Of a stretch of DNA of 64,000 nucleotides, positions 48,181 to 56,453 are shown in pieces. Each line of letters opens with the position of its first letter. Within the stretch, counting starts at the first letter, position 1. This stretch comes from ZC4RG30 sp965652645. Its GTDB lineage: Bacteria; Pseudomonadota; Gammaproteobacteria; Steroidobacterales; Steroidobacteraceae. The notes under the pieces are model-generated. The model had not been told where the DNA came from and did no database searches. It saw only the letters and a list, made by a program, of their open reading frames with translations. Location: contig CBFGXE010000014.1 of assembly GCA_965652645.1 (NCBI GenBank), forward strand, positions 3,496-67,495. Direction: 5' to 3'. The position numbers and the translations under genes are program-made.

Positions 48181-51100
48181 ATGCGGCACGCTATCCGACT
48201 TCTGATGGCCTGGCTGGCGATCTGGACCACGATGCAGGCCCATGCGGCCGCGCCCGTCCCCGAACCTCTGCGCGAATGGCAGGCCTGGGTGCTGCAGGGA
48301 CAGGAGTTCCGCGCCTGCCCCTTCCTCGCCACGCGCACGCCCGGCGACGCCAGCGCCCACGTCTGCGCCTGGCCCGGCGCGCTCAGCCTCGACCTCGGCG
48401 CCAGTGGCGGCAGCTTCCGCCAGCGCTGGCAGGTGCATGCCGAGAGCTGGGTGCGCCTGCCCGGGAGCCTTGAGCACTGGCCACGCGACCTTCGCCTCGA
48501 TGGCGCCACCGCCGCCGTGGTCGCACGCGAAGGTGTGCCGCAGGTCTTCCTCGCTCCCGGCACGCACGAGATCACCGGCCGCTTCGCCTGGGACACCCGC
48601 CCCGAGCAGCTGCCGGTTCCCGCGCAGACCGCCATCGTGCAGCTCACCCTCGACGGTCGCGCCGTCGCGCAGCCCGAGCGCCCCGGCGGCGCCGTGTGGC
48701 TGGGCCAGCGCCGGGAGGCAGTGGAACGCGAGCAGCTCGACCTCACCGTGCACCGCCTGCTGCGCGATGACATCCCCGCGCGACTCATCACCCGCATCTC
48801 GCTGTATGTGTCCGGCGCCGGCCGCGAAGTGCTGGTGGGACCGGTGTTGCCCGCAGGCTTCGTGCCCCTGGCGCTCGAGGGCGACCTGCCCGCGCGTCTT
48901 GAATCCGACGGCCGCCTGCGCGTGCAGCTGCGTCCTGGCCGCTTCACGCTGATGCTGGAGGCACGCGGTCCCGCCGTGGCGCAGGCCATCACCCGCCCCG
49001 AAGCCGCCGCGCCCTGGCCCGCCGAGGAAGTCTGGAGCTTCCAGGGCGTCGACCGCCTGCGCGTCGCCGCTCCCGAAGGCGCCGAGAGCATCGATCCCGC
49101 CCAGGCCAATGTGCCCGGGCAGTGGCAGGCCTTCCCCGCCTTCCGCCTGCCTGCCGGCGGATCGCTCGCCGTGGGCGAACGCAGCCGCGCGCTCGCCAAT
49201 CCCGACGACAACCAGCTCGAGCTCTCGCGCCAGATCTGGCTGGACTTCAACCACGACGGCTACACCGTCACCGACCACATCAACGGCCGCCTGAACCGCG
49301 ACTGGCGCCTCGACATGGCGCCGCCCTACCTGCTGGAAAGCGCCAGGGCAGGGGAGCAGAACCTGCTGGTCACCGCCGCGCCCGACGATGCCTCCGGCGT
49401 CGAACTGCGCGACCGTTTCCTGCAGCTCTCCACCATCGCGCGCGTGGCAGGCGCACGCGCCAGCCAGCCTGCCACCGGCTGGTCCACGCGCTTCGAAAAC
49501 GCCAGCGGCGAGCTGCACCTGCCGCCCGGCCACCGCCTGCTCGCCGCCCCCGGCGCCGACTTCGCCATCGGCTCGTGGATCGACGGCTGGGGCCTGTGGA
49601 ACCTGTTCGGCGTGCTGGTGGTGATCGTGCTCGCCCACTGGGTGGGCGGCCGCGTCGTTGCCGTCGCGGCCGCCGTCGCGCTGCTGCTGCTCTACCAGGA
49701 TGCCCCGCCGATGATCTGGCTCTGGGCCAACGCCATCGCCGCCATCGCGTTGTTCCGTGCCGCGCCCGAAGGCCGGCTGCGCGCCTTTGCCGCGCGTTAT
49801 CGCGTGGTGAGTTTCGTCATCCTCGCACTGGCGCTGCTGCCGCTGCTGATCGGCCAGCTGCGCCTCGCCTTCTATCCGCAGCTCGACGCCACCAGCTATT
49901 CCTACGGACCCATGGGCGGCGGATTCGGGGGCGCGGCAAACTCCGGCATCGCGGTCGACAGGGTCGACGAGATGGCCCTCGCACCCGGGCCGGCCGCACC
50001 GCCGCCACCCTTGGCCACGCGCGCCCCGCTGCCGGGCGAGGGAGCGGCGCAGTCCGGGAAGGCCGAGGCCGACGCGCAGTCTTCACGCCGCCAGCTCTAC
50101 AGCAGCATCGCCAACCGCTATGCCGCCGGCACGCTGCTGCAGGCCGGCCCCGGCGTGCCCGCCTGGCAGTTCAAGACTTACCAGTACGGCTGGTCCGGTC
50201 CCGTGGAGCCCGGACAAGAGGTGCGTTTCATCTGGCTCGGCCCCGTCGCCATGGGCATCTGGCGCATCCTCGGTGTGCTCGCCACCGCGCTGTTCGCGCT
50301 GCTGCTGGCGCGCGGCGCATTCCGCTTCAGCCTCAATGTCCCCGGCCTGCCGCCTTCGCTGCGGCGCGCGCTGGGCGGCACTGCAGCCGTGGCAGTGGCC
50401 GCAATGCTCGCACTGCCCGCCACACCCGCGCAGGCCCAGGCCATTCCATCGCAGGACCTGCTCAACGAACTGCGCAACCGCCTCACCGCGCCGCCCGCCT
50501 GCCGCAACAACTGCGCCGAGGTCGCCTCGGCCACCGTGCGCGCCAGCGGCGATCGCCTCGAAGTGAACCTCACCGTCAGCGCGCTCACCGACGTGGCGGT
50601 GGCGCTGCCCCAGGCCGGCGACCGCTGGCAGCTCGAGCGCGTGGAAGTGGACGGCCGCGCCGCGCCCTTCGTGATGCGCGAGTCCGACACCTCCGCCTGG
50701 CTGCCGCTCACCCGTGGCGCGCACCAGGTCACGCTCTCAGGCCGCCTCGCCAATGCCGAGACCGTGCAGCTTGGCTTTCCGCAGCCGCCGCGCGCCATCA
50801 GCGTGAGCACCAATGGCTGGGATGCCGCCGGCATCACCAACGGCCGCCTGCTCTCAGGTTCACTGGAGCTGATCCGCCGCCGCGCTGCCGGCACCGCCGC
50901 CGCGGACCTCGCCGCCAGCGAGTTCCCCGCCTTCGTGCAGCTCACGCGCAGCTTCAGCCTCGACCTCGACTGGAGCATCCACAGCACGGTGGAGCGCATC
51001 GCCCCGCGCGCCGCGCCGCTGCAGGTGGAGATTCCGCTGGTGCCGGGCGAGTCCGTGCTCAGCGCCGGCGCCACCGTGCGCGACGGCCGCATCACCGCCG

Positions 51101-52305
51101 CGCTGGGGCGTGGCGAGCAGGCCTTCGCCTGGGATTCGCTGCTCCAGCGCAGCGAGACCCTGGCCCTCACGCTGCCGGCCGATGCCGCGCGCAGCGAACA
51201 CTGGATCTTCGCCGTGGGCCCCGAGTGGCACCTCACCTTCGATGGCCTGCCGCCCTCGCTGCCCGAGACCGACACCGGCCAGTGGATCTACCACTTCGTG
51301 CCGCGCGCCGGCGAGACCCTGAACCTCACCATCACGCGCCCCGCGCCTGCGCCCGGCCGCACACTGGCCATCGACTCCGTCGAACATCGCAGCGAGATCG
51401 GCAAGCGCTCGCTCACCGGCGCGCTCACCCTGCAATACCGCAGCACCCAGGCCGGACGCCACACGCTCACGTTGCCCGAGGACCTGCGCGTGACGCAGGT
51501 GCTCATCGACGGCGAATCCGTCCCCGTGCGACCCGACAACGGCCAGCTGCCCCTGGCGCTGCTTGCCGGCACGCACAACGTGCGCATCGACTGGACCGCG
51601 CCACGCGGCGCCGGCGTCATCGCGCGCCCCGACGCCATCGACCTCGGCACGCCGGCCAGCAACGTCACTACTTTGGTCACGCTGCCCGCCGACCGCTGGC
51701 CGCTGTTCGCGCGTGGCGCCGGCGTTGGCACCGCCATCCTCTACTGGGGGGAGCTGGTGATCTTCGCGCTGGTGGCCTTCGCGCTCTCGCGCTGGCGCCG
51801 CTCGCCGCTGAAGTTCCATGAGTGGCTGCTGCTGGGCCTCGGCCTCTCCACGCTGTCCTGGCCGGTGTTCGCCACCGTGGCCGCCTGGCTGCTGCTGATG
51901 CGCTGGCGCGAGGGCTGGAACCACGGCCCTACCGGCCGCCTGGCCTTCCACGCCGTGCAGGCGCTGCTGGCCGTGTTCACCGTGATTGCCATCAGCAGCC
52001 TCGTGTTCTCCGGCGTGCGCTTCGGCTTGCTGGCCACGCCCGACATGCGCCTCGACGCCCCGGCCGGCCTCTACCACGGCGGTTTCCAGTGGTTCCTCGA
52101 CCGCAGCGCCGCCACGCTGCCCGTGCCGGCCGTGATCAGCGTGCCCCTGTGGGTGTACCGCCTGCTGATGTTCGCCTGGGCCGCGTGGATCGCCGTGCAG
52201 CTGCGCCACTGGCTGCCCGCCGCGTGGCGCGCCTGGACCGCTGGGGGCTTCTGGCGCGGCAAGCTGGCCACGCCGCCGCCCGCGCCGCGCACTCCGGCGG
52301 CCTGA
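48181..52305 (+). CDS. Large multi-domain membrane protein of unknown function
   Basis: A 1374-residue protein that I cannot assign to a known function. In order: signal peptide (1-23), an extracytoplasmic beta-rich region (about 25-465), a membrane cluster (about 472-565), a loop with Gly-rich and Pro/Ala-rich parts (565-650), a span (690-715), a second signal-like hydrophobic segment ending in PATPAQAQA (730-755), another beta-rich extracytoplasmic region (755-1180) with YHFVPRAGETLNLTITRPAP, and four to five spans at the end (1184-1345). It looks like two similar modules joined. Base composition is like the housekeeping genes. No enzyme motif is seen. It stands alone between the DMT transporter and guaB. 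Confidence 0.7.
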   Translation: MRHAIRLLMAWLAIWTTMQAHAAAPVPEPLREWQAWVLQGQEFRACPFLATRTPGDASAHVCAWPGALSLDLGASGGSFRQRWQVHAESWVRLPGSLEHWPRDLRLDGATAAVVAREGVPQVFLAPGTHEITGRFAWDTRPEQLPVPAQTAIVQLTLDGRAVAQPERPGGAVWLGQRREAVEREQLDLTVHRLLRDDIPARLITRISLYVSGAGREVLVGPVLPAGFVPLALEGDLPARLESDGRLRVQLRPGRFTLMLEARGPAVAQAITRPEAAAPWPAEEVWSFQGVDRLRVAAPEGAESIDPAQANVPGQWQAFPAFRLPAGGSLAVGERSRALANPDDNQLELSRQIWLDFNHDGYTVTDHINGRLNRDWRLDMAPPYLLESARAGEQNLLVTAAPDDASGVELRDRFLQLSTIARVAGARASQPATGWSTRFENASGELHLPPGHRLLAAPGADFAIGSWIDGWGLWNLFGVLVVIVLAHWVGGRVVAVAAAVALLLLYQDAPPMIWLWANAIAAIALFRAAPEGRLRAFAARYRVVSFVILALALLPLLIGQLRLAFYPQLDATSYSYGPMGGGFGGAANSGIAVDRVDEMALAPGPAAPPPPLATRAPLPGEGAAQSGKAEADAQSSRRQLYSSIANRYAAGTLLQAGPGVPAWQFKTYQYGWSGPVEPGQEVRFIWLGPVAMGIWRILGVLATALFALLLARGAFRFSLNVPGLPPSLRRALGGTAAVAVAAMLALPATPAQAQAIPSQDLLNELRNRLTAPPACRNNCAEVASATVRASGDRLEVNLTVSALTDVAVALPQAGDRWQLERVEVDGRAAPFVMRESDTSAWLPLTRGAHQVTLSGRLANAETVQLGFPQPPRAISVSTNGWDAAGITNGRLLSGSLELIRRRAAGTAAADLAASEFPAFVQLTRSFSLDLDWSIHSTVERIAPRAAPLQVEIPLVPGESVLSAGATVRDGRITAALGRGEQAFAWDSLLQRSETLALTLPADAARSEHWIFAVGPEWHLTFDGLPPSLPETDTGQWIYHFVPRAGETLNLTITRPAPAPGRTLAIDSVEHRSEIGKRSLTGALTLQYRSTQAGRHTLTLPEDLRVTQVLIDGESVPVRPDNGQLPLALLAGTHNVRIDWTAPRGAGVIARPDAIDLGTPASNVTTLVTLPADRWPLFARGAGVGTAILYWGELVIFALVAFALSRWRRSPLKFHEWLLLGLGLSTLSWPVFATVAAWLLLMRWREGWNHGPTGRLAFHAVQALLAVFTVIAISSLVFSGVRFGLLATPDMRLDAPAGLYHGGFQWFLDRSAATLPVPAVISVPLWVYRLLMFAWAAWIAVQLRHWLPAAWRAWTAGGFWRGKLATPPPAPRTPAA

Positions 52306-52354
52306 GCGGCGTTCCCGCCCGCGTCCGGGGCCATCCCCGGCGCGGGTGCGCGGG

Positions 52355-52383
52355 TTTACCCGACCTGCGTACCCGCGTAAAAT
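52355..52383 (+). promoter_or_regulatory. Possible guaB promoter
   Basis: TTTACC at 52355-52360 and TAAAAT at 52378-52383 are 17 bases apart. The -10 ends only 5 bases before the guaB ATG, so a start of transcription at the usual distance would give a leaderless message. A promoter further upstream inside the spacer is the alternative. Confidence 0.4.
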
Positions 52384-52388
52384 GGGAC

Positions 52389-53855
52389 ATGGAAATCCTC
52401 GAACAAGCCCTGACTTTCGACGACGTCCTGCTGGTTCCCGCAGCCTCGTCCGTCCTCCCCCGCGAAATCGACCTCGGCGCCCAGCTCACGCGCAGCGTGC
52501 GGCTCGGCATCCCCATCCTCTCGGCCGCCATGGACACGGTCACCGAGGCCCGCCTCGCCATCACCATGGCGCAGGAAGGCGGCATGGGCATCGTGCACAA
52601 GAACATGACCATCGAAGCGCAGGCGCGTGAAGTGGCCAAGGTCAAGAAGCACGAAGCCGGCGTCATCCGCGACCCCATCAGCGTGTCGCCCGACATGACC
52701 ATCCGCCAGGTGATCGAGCTCACCCACTCGCGCGGCATCTCCGGCGTGCCGGTGGTGCAGGGCAAGCAGCCCGTGGGCATCGTCACCCACCGCGACCTGC
52801 GTTTCGAGACCCAGCTCGATGCGCCCGTGTCCACGGTCATGACCCCGCGTGACCAGCTGGTCACCGTGAAGGAGGGCGCCTCCAAGGATGAAGTGCTCGC
52901 CCTGTTGCACAAGCACCGCATCGAGAAGGTGCTGGTGGTCAACAACGGCTTCGAGCTCACCGGCCTGATCACGGTGAAGGACATCCAGAAGGCCAAGGAC
53001 TTCCCGCGCGCCAGCAAGGATGAGAACGGCCGCCTGCGCGTCGGCGCCGCCGTCGGCACCACGCACGACACGCTCGATCGCGTCGCGGCGCTGAAGGAAG
53101 CCGGCGTCGACGTGGTCGTGGTCGACACCGCCCACGGCCACACCCAGTGGGTGCTCGACACCGTGAAGGCGGTGAAGCAGAAGTGGCCCGAACTGCAGGT
53201 GATCGGCGGCAACATCGTCACCGCCGAAGCCGCGCTCGACCTGGTGAAGGTCGGCGCCGATGGCGTGAAGGTGGGCATCGGCCCCGGCTCCATCTGCACC
53301 ACGCGCATCGTCGCCGGCGTCGGCGTGCCGCAGATCACCGCCGTGGCCAACGTGGCCAAGGCGCTGGAAGGCACCGGCGTGCCGCTGATCGCCGACGGCG
53401 GCATCCGCTACTCCGGCGACATCGCCAAGGCCCTGTCGGCCGGCGCGCACGTGGTGATGATCGGCGGCCTGTTTGCCGGCACCGAAGAGTCGCCGGGCGA
53501 GGTGGAGCTCTACCAGGGCGCCAGCTACAAGCAGTACCGCGGCATGGGATCGCTCGGCGCCATGGCCGCCAAGCACGGCAGCGCCGACCGTTATTTCCAG
53601 GACGGCAGCAGCGAGCTGGAGAAGCTGGTGCCAGAGGGCATCGAGGGACGCGTGCTCTACAAGGGCAGCCTGGTCTCCATCCTCTACCAGCTCACCGGCG
53701 GCCTGCGCGCGGCGATGGTCTATACCGGCACGCGCTCAGTGCAGGAGATGCGGACGAAGACCAAGTTCGTGCGGATCACCGGCGCGGGCATGCGCGAGAG
53801 CCATGTGCATGACGTGCAGATGATGAAGGAACCGCCGAATTACCGGATTTCGTGA
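52389..53855 (+). CDS. guaB: IMP dehydrogenase
   Basis: First dedicated step of GMP synthesis, IMP to XMP, 488 residues. The N-terminus has LTFDDVLLVPAASSVLPREI; two CBS domains fill about 95-205; the active-site loop GIGPGSICTTRIVAGVGVPQ carries the catalytic Cys, with the flap and GGIRYSGDIAKAL phosphate site following. Length is normal. In many bacteria guaB is directly followed by guaA; here two small minus-strand genes lie between. Confidence 0.97.
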   Translation: MEILEQALTFDDVLLVPAASSVLPREIDLGAQLTRSVRLGIPILSAAMDTVTEARLAITMAQEGGMGIVHKNMTIEAQAREVAKVKKHEAGVIRDPISVSPDMTIRQVIELTHSRGISGVPVVQGKQPVGIVTHRDLRFETQLDAPVSTVMTPRDQLVTVKEGASKDEVLALLHKHRIEKVLVVNNGFELTGLITVKDIQKAKDFPRASKDENGRLRVGAAVGTTHDTLDRVAALKEAGVDVVVVDTAHGHTQWVLDTVKAVKQKWPELQVIGGNIVTAEAALDLVKVGADGVKVGIGPGSICTTRIVAGVGVPQITAVANVAKALEGTGVPLIADGGIRYSGDIAKALSAGAHVVMIGGLFAGTEESPGEVELYQGASYKQYRGMGSLGAMAAKHGSADRYFQDGSSELEKLVPEGIEGRVLYKGSLVSILYQLTGGLRAAMVYTGTRSVQEMRTKTKFVRITGAGMRESHVHDVQMMKEPPNYRIS

Positions 53856-53871
53856 GGAGAAAGTGAGGGCG

Positions 53872-54318
53872 TCAGCGCAAAGCGATGATGGTTCCGAGGA
53901 TCGCGCAGATGAGCACAACGGATGTCGCCATCATCTTGCCGGTCAGAATGACAAGCCTGGATTCCAGCTTTTCGAGCCTGCCTTCAAGGTTGGACCAGAG
54001 ATGCTTCATGTCCGATCTCACCATCTCGAGATCCTTCGAGACGAGTTCGCGAAGTCCCGTCCATTCAGCCTTCGTGATGGTCTGAAGATTTGCGATGTCC
54101 GCCTTGGTGGCGGCCTGAAGGTTTGCAATGTCCGCCTTGGTGGCGGCCTGAAGGTTTGCAATGTCCGCCTTCGTGGCCGCCTGAAGGTGTGCGATGTCCG
54201 CCTTGGTTGCGAGCTTGTCCATCATCTCCCGCTCGAGGGCGTCGATGACAGCTTTGGCCTTTTCGTCGGGAACGTTGATGCTCACGAGCGCGTCATACAG
54301 GGAATAAACCACACCCAT
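53872..54318 (-). CDS. Small coiled-coil membrane protein with 11-residue repeats (DUF1640-like)
   Basis: A 148-residue protein. After a start of YSLYDALVSINVPDEKAKAV, four nearly identical 11-residue units follow, of the type ATKADIANLQA, then a helical stretch (EGRLEKLESRLVILTG) and a C-terminal span (MATSVVLICAILGTIIALR). The repeats (hendecads) predict a long coiled coil. The pattern is that of DUF1640/CCDC90-like proteins, anchored in the membrane by the last helix. Function is unknown. The start at 54318 has GAGGTGG upstream; an extension to 54363 is less likely. Confidence 0.7.
   Translation of the reverse strand: MGVVYSLYDALVSINVPDEKAKAVIDALEREMMDKLATKADIAHLQAATKADIANLQAATKADIANLQAATKADIANLQTITKAEWTGLRELVSKDLEMVRSDMKHLWSNLEGRLEKLESRLVILTGKMMATSVVLICAILGTIIALR
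54081..54212 (-). repeat. Four tandem 33-bp units inside the coiled-coil gene
   Basis: Units at 54081-54113, 54114-54146, 54147-54179 and 54180-54212 are nearly identical; the middle two differ by only a few bases. Each codes for one 11-residue hendecad, so length changes by unit gain or loss would keep the frame. Confidence 0.85.
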
Positions 54319-54408
54319 TGCCCACCTCAGGTTCGTGATGACCAGGACAAAGTGTCCTTCCATCCGCAGTCGAGTGGGTGCCGTCTAAATCGTGTGTTTC
54401 GTCAGAAT

Positions 54409-54603
54409 TCATTGCACTCCCAGCAATCTCATCACGATTTTTGCAATTGCAATGCCCGCAAATCCGCAAGTCACCACCCACATCAGCGGATAGACGAAGT
54501 CCTCCGTAAAGGATGGACGAGACTCCAGGCGATTGACATCGCTCCGCAGGCGCTCAATCTCGGACTCCAGCCTGGTAATCCGGCTTTCCGCCGCCGTGTT
54601 CAT
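54409..54603 (-). CDS. Small coiled-coil membrane protein
   Basis: A 64-residue protein: helical coiled coil (ESRITRLESEIERLRSDVNR) followed by a span (YPLMWVVTCGFAGIAIAKIV). The plan matches the neighbouring hendecad gene on a smaller scale, and both are on the minus strand between guaB and guaA, so they may work together. No known family recognised. The ATG at 54603 was chosen because the extra 26 residues of the longer frame do not fit this plan. Confidence 0.55.
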   Translation of the reverse strand: MNTAAESRITRLESEIERLRSDVNRLESRPSFTEDFVYPLMWVVTCGFAGIAIAKIVMRLLGVQ

Positions 54604-54673
54604 TGCGGGCCTCCAAACTTTCGACGCGCTCTGAATATTAACGCCGACGACAATCCCTGATTGTCGACTTTCA

Positions 54674-54715
54674 ATTGTCAACCCGCCGCATTGTCAACCA
54701 CCCAAATTGTCAACC
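54674..54715 (+). repeat. Three ATTGTCAACC direct repeats at 16-bp spacing before guaA
   Basis: ATTGTCAACC occurs at 54674, 54690 and 54706, each exactly 16 bases from the next, and a variant ATTGTCGAC is at 54660. They end 8 bases before the guaA ATG. The even spacing suggests repeated regulator sites or slipped duplication rather than chance. Confidence 0.6.
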
Positions 54716-54722
54716 TGACCCG

Positions 54723-56297
54723 ATGACCGACATCCACGCCCACCGCATCCTCATCCTCGACTTCGGCTCCCAGTACACCCAGCTCATCGCGCGCCGCGTG
54801 CGCGAGCTCGGCGTCTACTGCGAGATCCACCCCTGGGACGCCGGCGATGCCGCCGTCACCGACTTCAACCCCAAAGGCATCATCCTCTCCGGCGGCCCCG
54901 AGTCCGTGCTGCAGCCCGACGCCCCCGCCGCGCCGCAGGCCGTGTGGAGCGCCGGCGTGCCCGTGCTCGGCATCTGCTACGGCATGCAGACCATGGCCGC
55001 CCAGCTCGGCGGCAAGGTCGAGATGGGCGTCGTGCATGAGTTCGGCTACGCCCAGGTGCGCGCCCGCGGCCATTCCGCCCTGCTGCGCGACATCGAGGAC
55101 CACGTCAGCCCCGAAGGCCACGGCCTGCTCGACGTGTGGATGAGCCACGGCGACCAGGTGACCACGCTGCCGCAGGGCTTCAAGCTCATCGCCAGCACCG
55201 CCGATGTGCCCATCGCCGGCATGGCCGATGAGACGCGCCACTACTACGCGCTGCAGTTCCACCCCGAGGTCACGCACACGAAGCAGGGCGAGCGCATCTA
55301 CTCCCGCTTCGTGCACGAGATCTGCGGCTGCGGCAACAGCTGGAACGCCGGCAACATCATCGAGGACGCCATCACCCGCGTGCGCGCGCAGGTGGGCAAG
55401 GGCAAGGTGCTGCTCGGCCTTTCCGGCGGCGTGGATTCCTCCGTGGTCGCGGCCCTGCTGCACAAGGCCATCGGCGAGCAGCTCACCTGCGTGTTCGTCG
55501 ACCACGGCCTGCTGCGGCTCAACGAGGGGGATGAGGTGATGCGCGTGTTCGCGCAGAACCTCGGCGTGAAGGTGATCCGCGTCAATGCCGAGCAGCGCTA
55601 CTTCCAGGCGCTCAAGGGCGTGGTGGATCCGGAGGCCAAGCGCAAGATCATCGGCAAGCTGTTCATCGACGTGTTCGAGGAGGAGAGCCGGCGCATCAAG
55701 GATGTGGAGTTCCTGGCGCAGGGGACCATCTATCCGGATGTCATCGAGTCAGCCGGAGGCAAGACGGGCAAGGCGCATGTGATCAAGAGCCATCACAACG
55801 TGGGTGGGTTGCCGGCGCATATGCGGCTGAAGCTGGTGGAGCCGCTGAGGGAGCTGTTCAAGGATGAGGTGAGGAGGATTGGCTTGGAACTGGGGCTGCC
55901 GGCGGAGATGGTGTATCGGCATCCGTTTCCGGGGCCGGGGCTGGGGGTGAGGATCCTGGGGGAGGTCACGCAGGAGGTGGCCAATACGCTGCGTGAGGCG
56001 GATCACATCTTCATCGAGGAGCTGAGGAAGGCGGGGTGGTATGAGAAGACCAGTCAGGCTTTTGCGGTGTTTTTGCCGGTGAAGAGTGTGGGGGTCACCG
56101 GCGATGGGCGGCGGCATGAGCCGGTGATTGCGCTCAGGGCGGTGCAGACGGTGGACTTCATGACGGCGCATTGGGCGCCGTTGCCATATCAACTGTTGGA
56201 TGTGTGTTCGCGAAGGATTGTGAACGAGGTCAAGGGAGTTTCACGGGTGGTCTACGACATTAGTGGCAAGCCCCCAGCCACAATTGAGTGGGAGTAG
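54723..56297 (+). CDS. guaA: GMP synthase (glutamine-hydrolysing)
   Basis: Makes GMP from XMP, 524 residues. The GATase part has LILDFGSQYTQLIARRVREL, Cys in GICYGMQTMA and His in LQFHPEVTHT; the ATP-pyrophosphatase part has the PP-loop GLSGGVDSSVVAALLH, and the C-terminal dimer domain ends with PPATIEWE. Codon use changes late in the gene: in about the last 160 residues I count 14 Arg codons with 7 AGG and no CGC, although CGC dominates earlier in the gene and throughout the neighbours. This suggests that the 3' part was replaced by recombination. ATG at 54723 is the normal start. Confidence 0.96.
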   Translation: MTDIHAHRILILDFGSQYTQLIARRVRELGVYCEIHPWDAGDAAVTDFNPKGIILSGGPESVLQPDAPAAPQAVWSAGVPVLGICYGMQTMAAQLGGKVEMGVVHEFGYAQVRARGHSALLRDIEDHVSPEGHGLLDVWMSHGDQVTTLPQGFKLIASTADVPIAGMADETRHYYALQFHPEVTHTKQGERIYSRFVHEICGCGNSWNAGNIIEDAITRVRAQVGKGKVLLGLSGGVDSSVVAALLHKAIGEQLTCVFVDHGLLRLNEGDEVMRVFAQNLGVKVIRVNAEQRYFQALKGVVDPEAKRKIIGKLFIDVFEEESRRIKDVEFLAQGTIYPDVIESAGGKTGKAHVIKSHHNVGGLPAHMRLKLVEPLRELFKDEVRRIGLELGLPAEMVYRHPFPGPGLGVRILGEVTQEVANTLREADHIFIEELRKAGWYEKTSQAFAVFLPVKSVGVTGDGRRHEPVIALRAVQTVDFMTAHWAPLPYQLLDVCSRRIVNEVKGVSRVVYDISGKPPATIEWE

Positions 56298-56320
56298 TCG
56301 CAGAGCAGGGGTTGCCTTAG

Positions 56321-56348
56321 GTCTTAAGTTGTACGTCTTAAGTTGTAC
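56321..56348. repeat. Tandem 14-bp repeat between guaA and hamA
   Basis: GTCTTAAGTTGTAC is repeated directly without spacer at 56321-56334 and 56335-56348, with a CTTAAG palindrome in each. It lies in the 156-base gap just inside the island edge, upstream of hamA, and might be an operator or a junction repeat. Confidence 0.6.
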
Positions 56349-56453
56349 TTGGTGCTCTCGCTCAGAGGCAGGTCGATGCGCGGGGAGAAGATAAGCACCA
56401 AGAGTTTGGCGCACTTGCCATCTAGGAACTGAAGAACAAGAGAGGTCCGAGCG

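Noticed and set aside
54081..54212. CRISPR-like direct repeats
   Set aside because: The 33-bp units are contiguous without spacers and are in-frame codons of a coiled-coil protein.
55749..56192. Minus-strand open frame of 147 codons in the guaA end
   Set aside because: It is a shadow of guaA, whose protein is fully conserved through this region; the product is Arg/His/Pro-rich without a domain.
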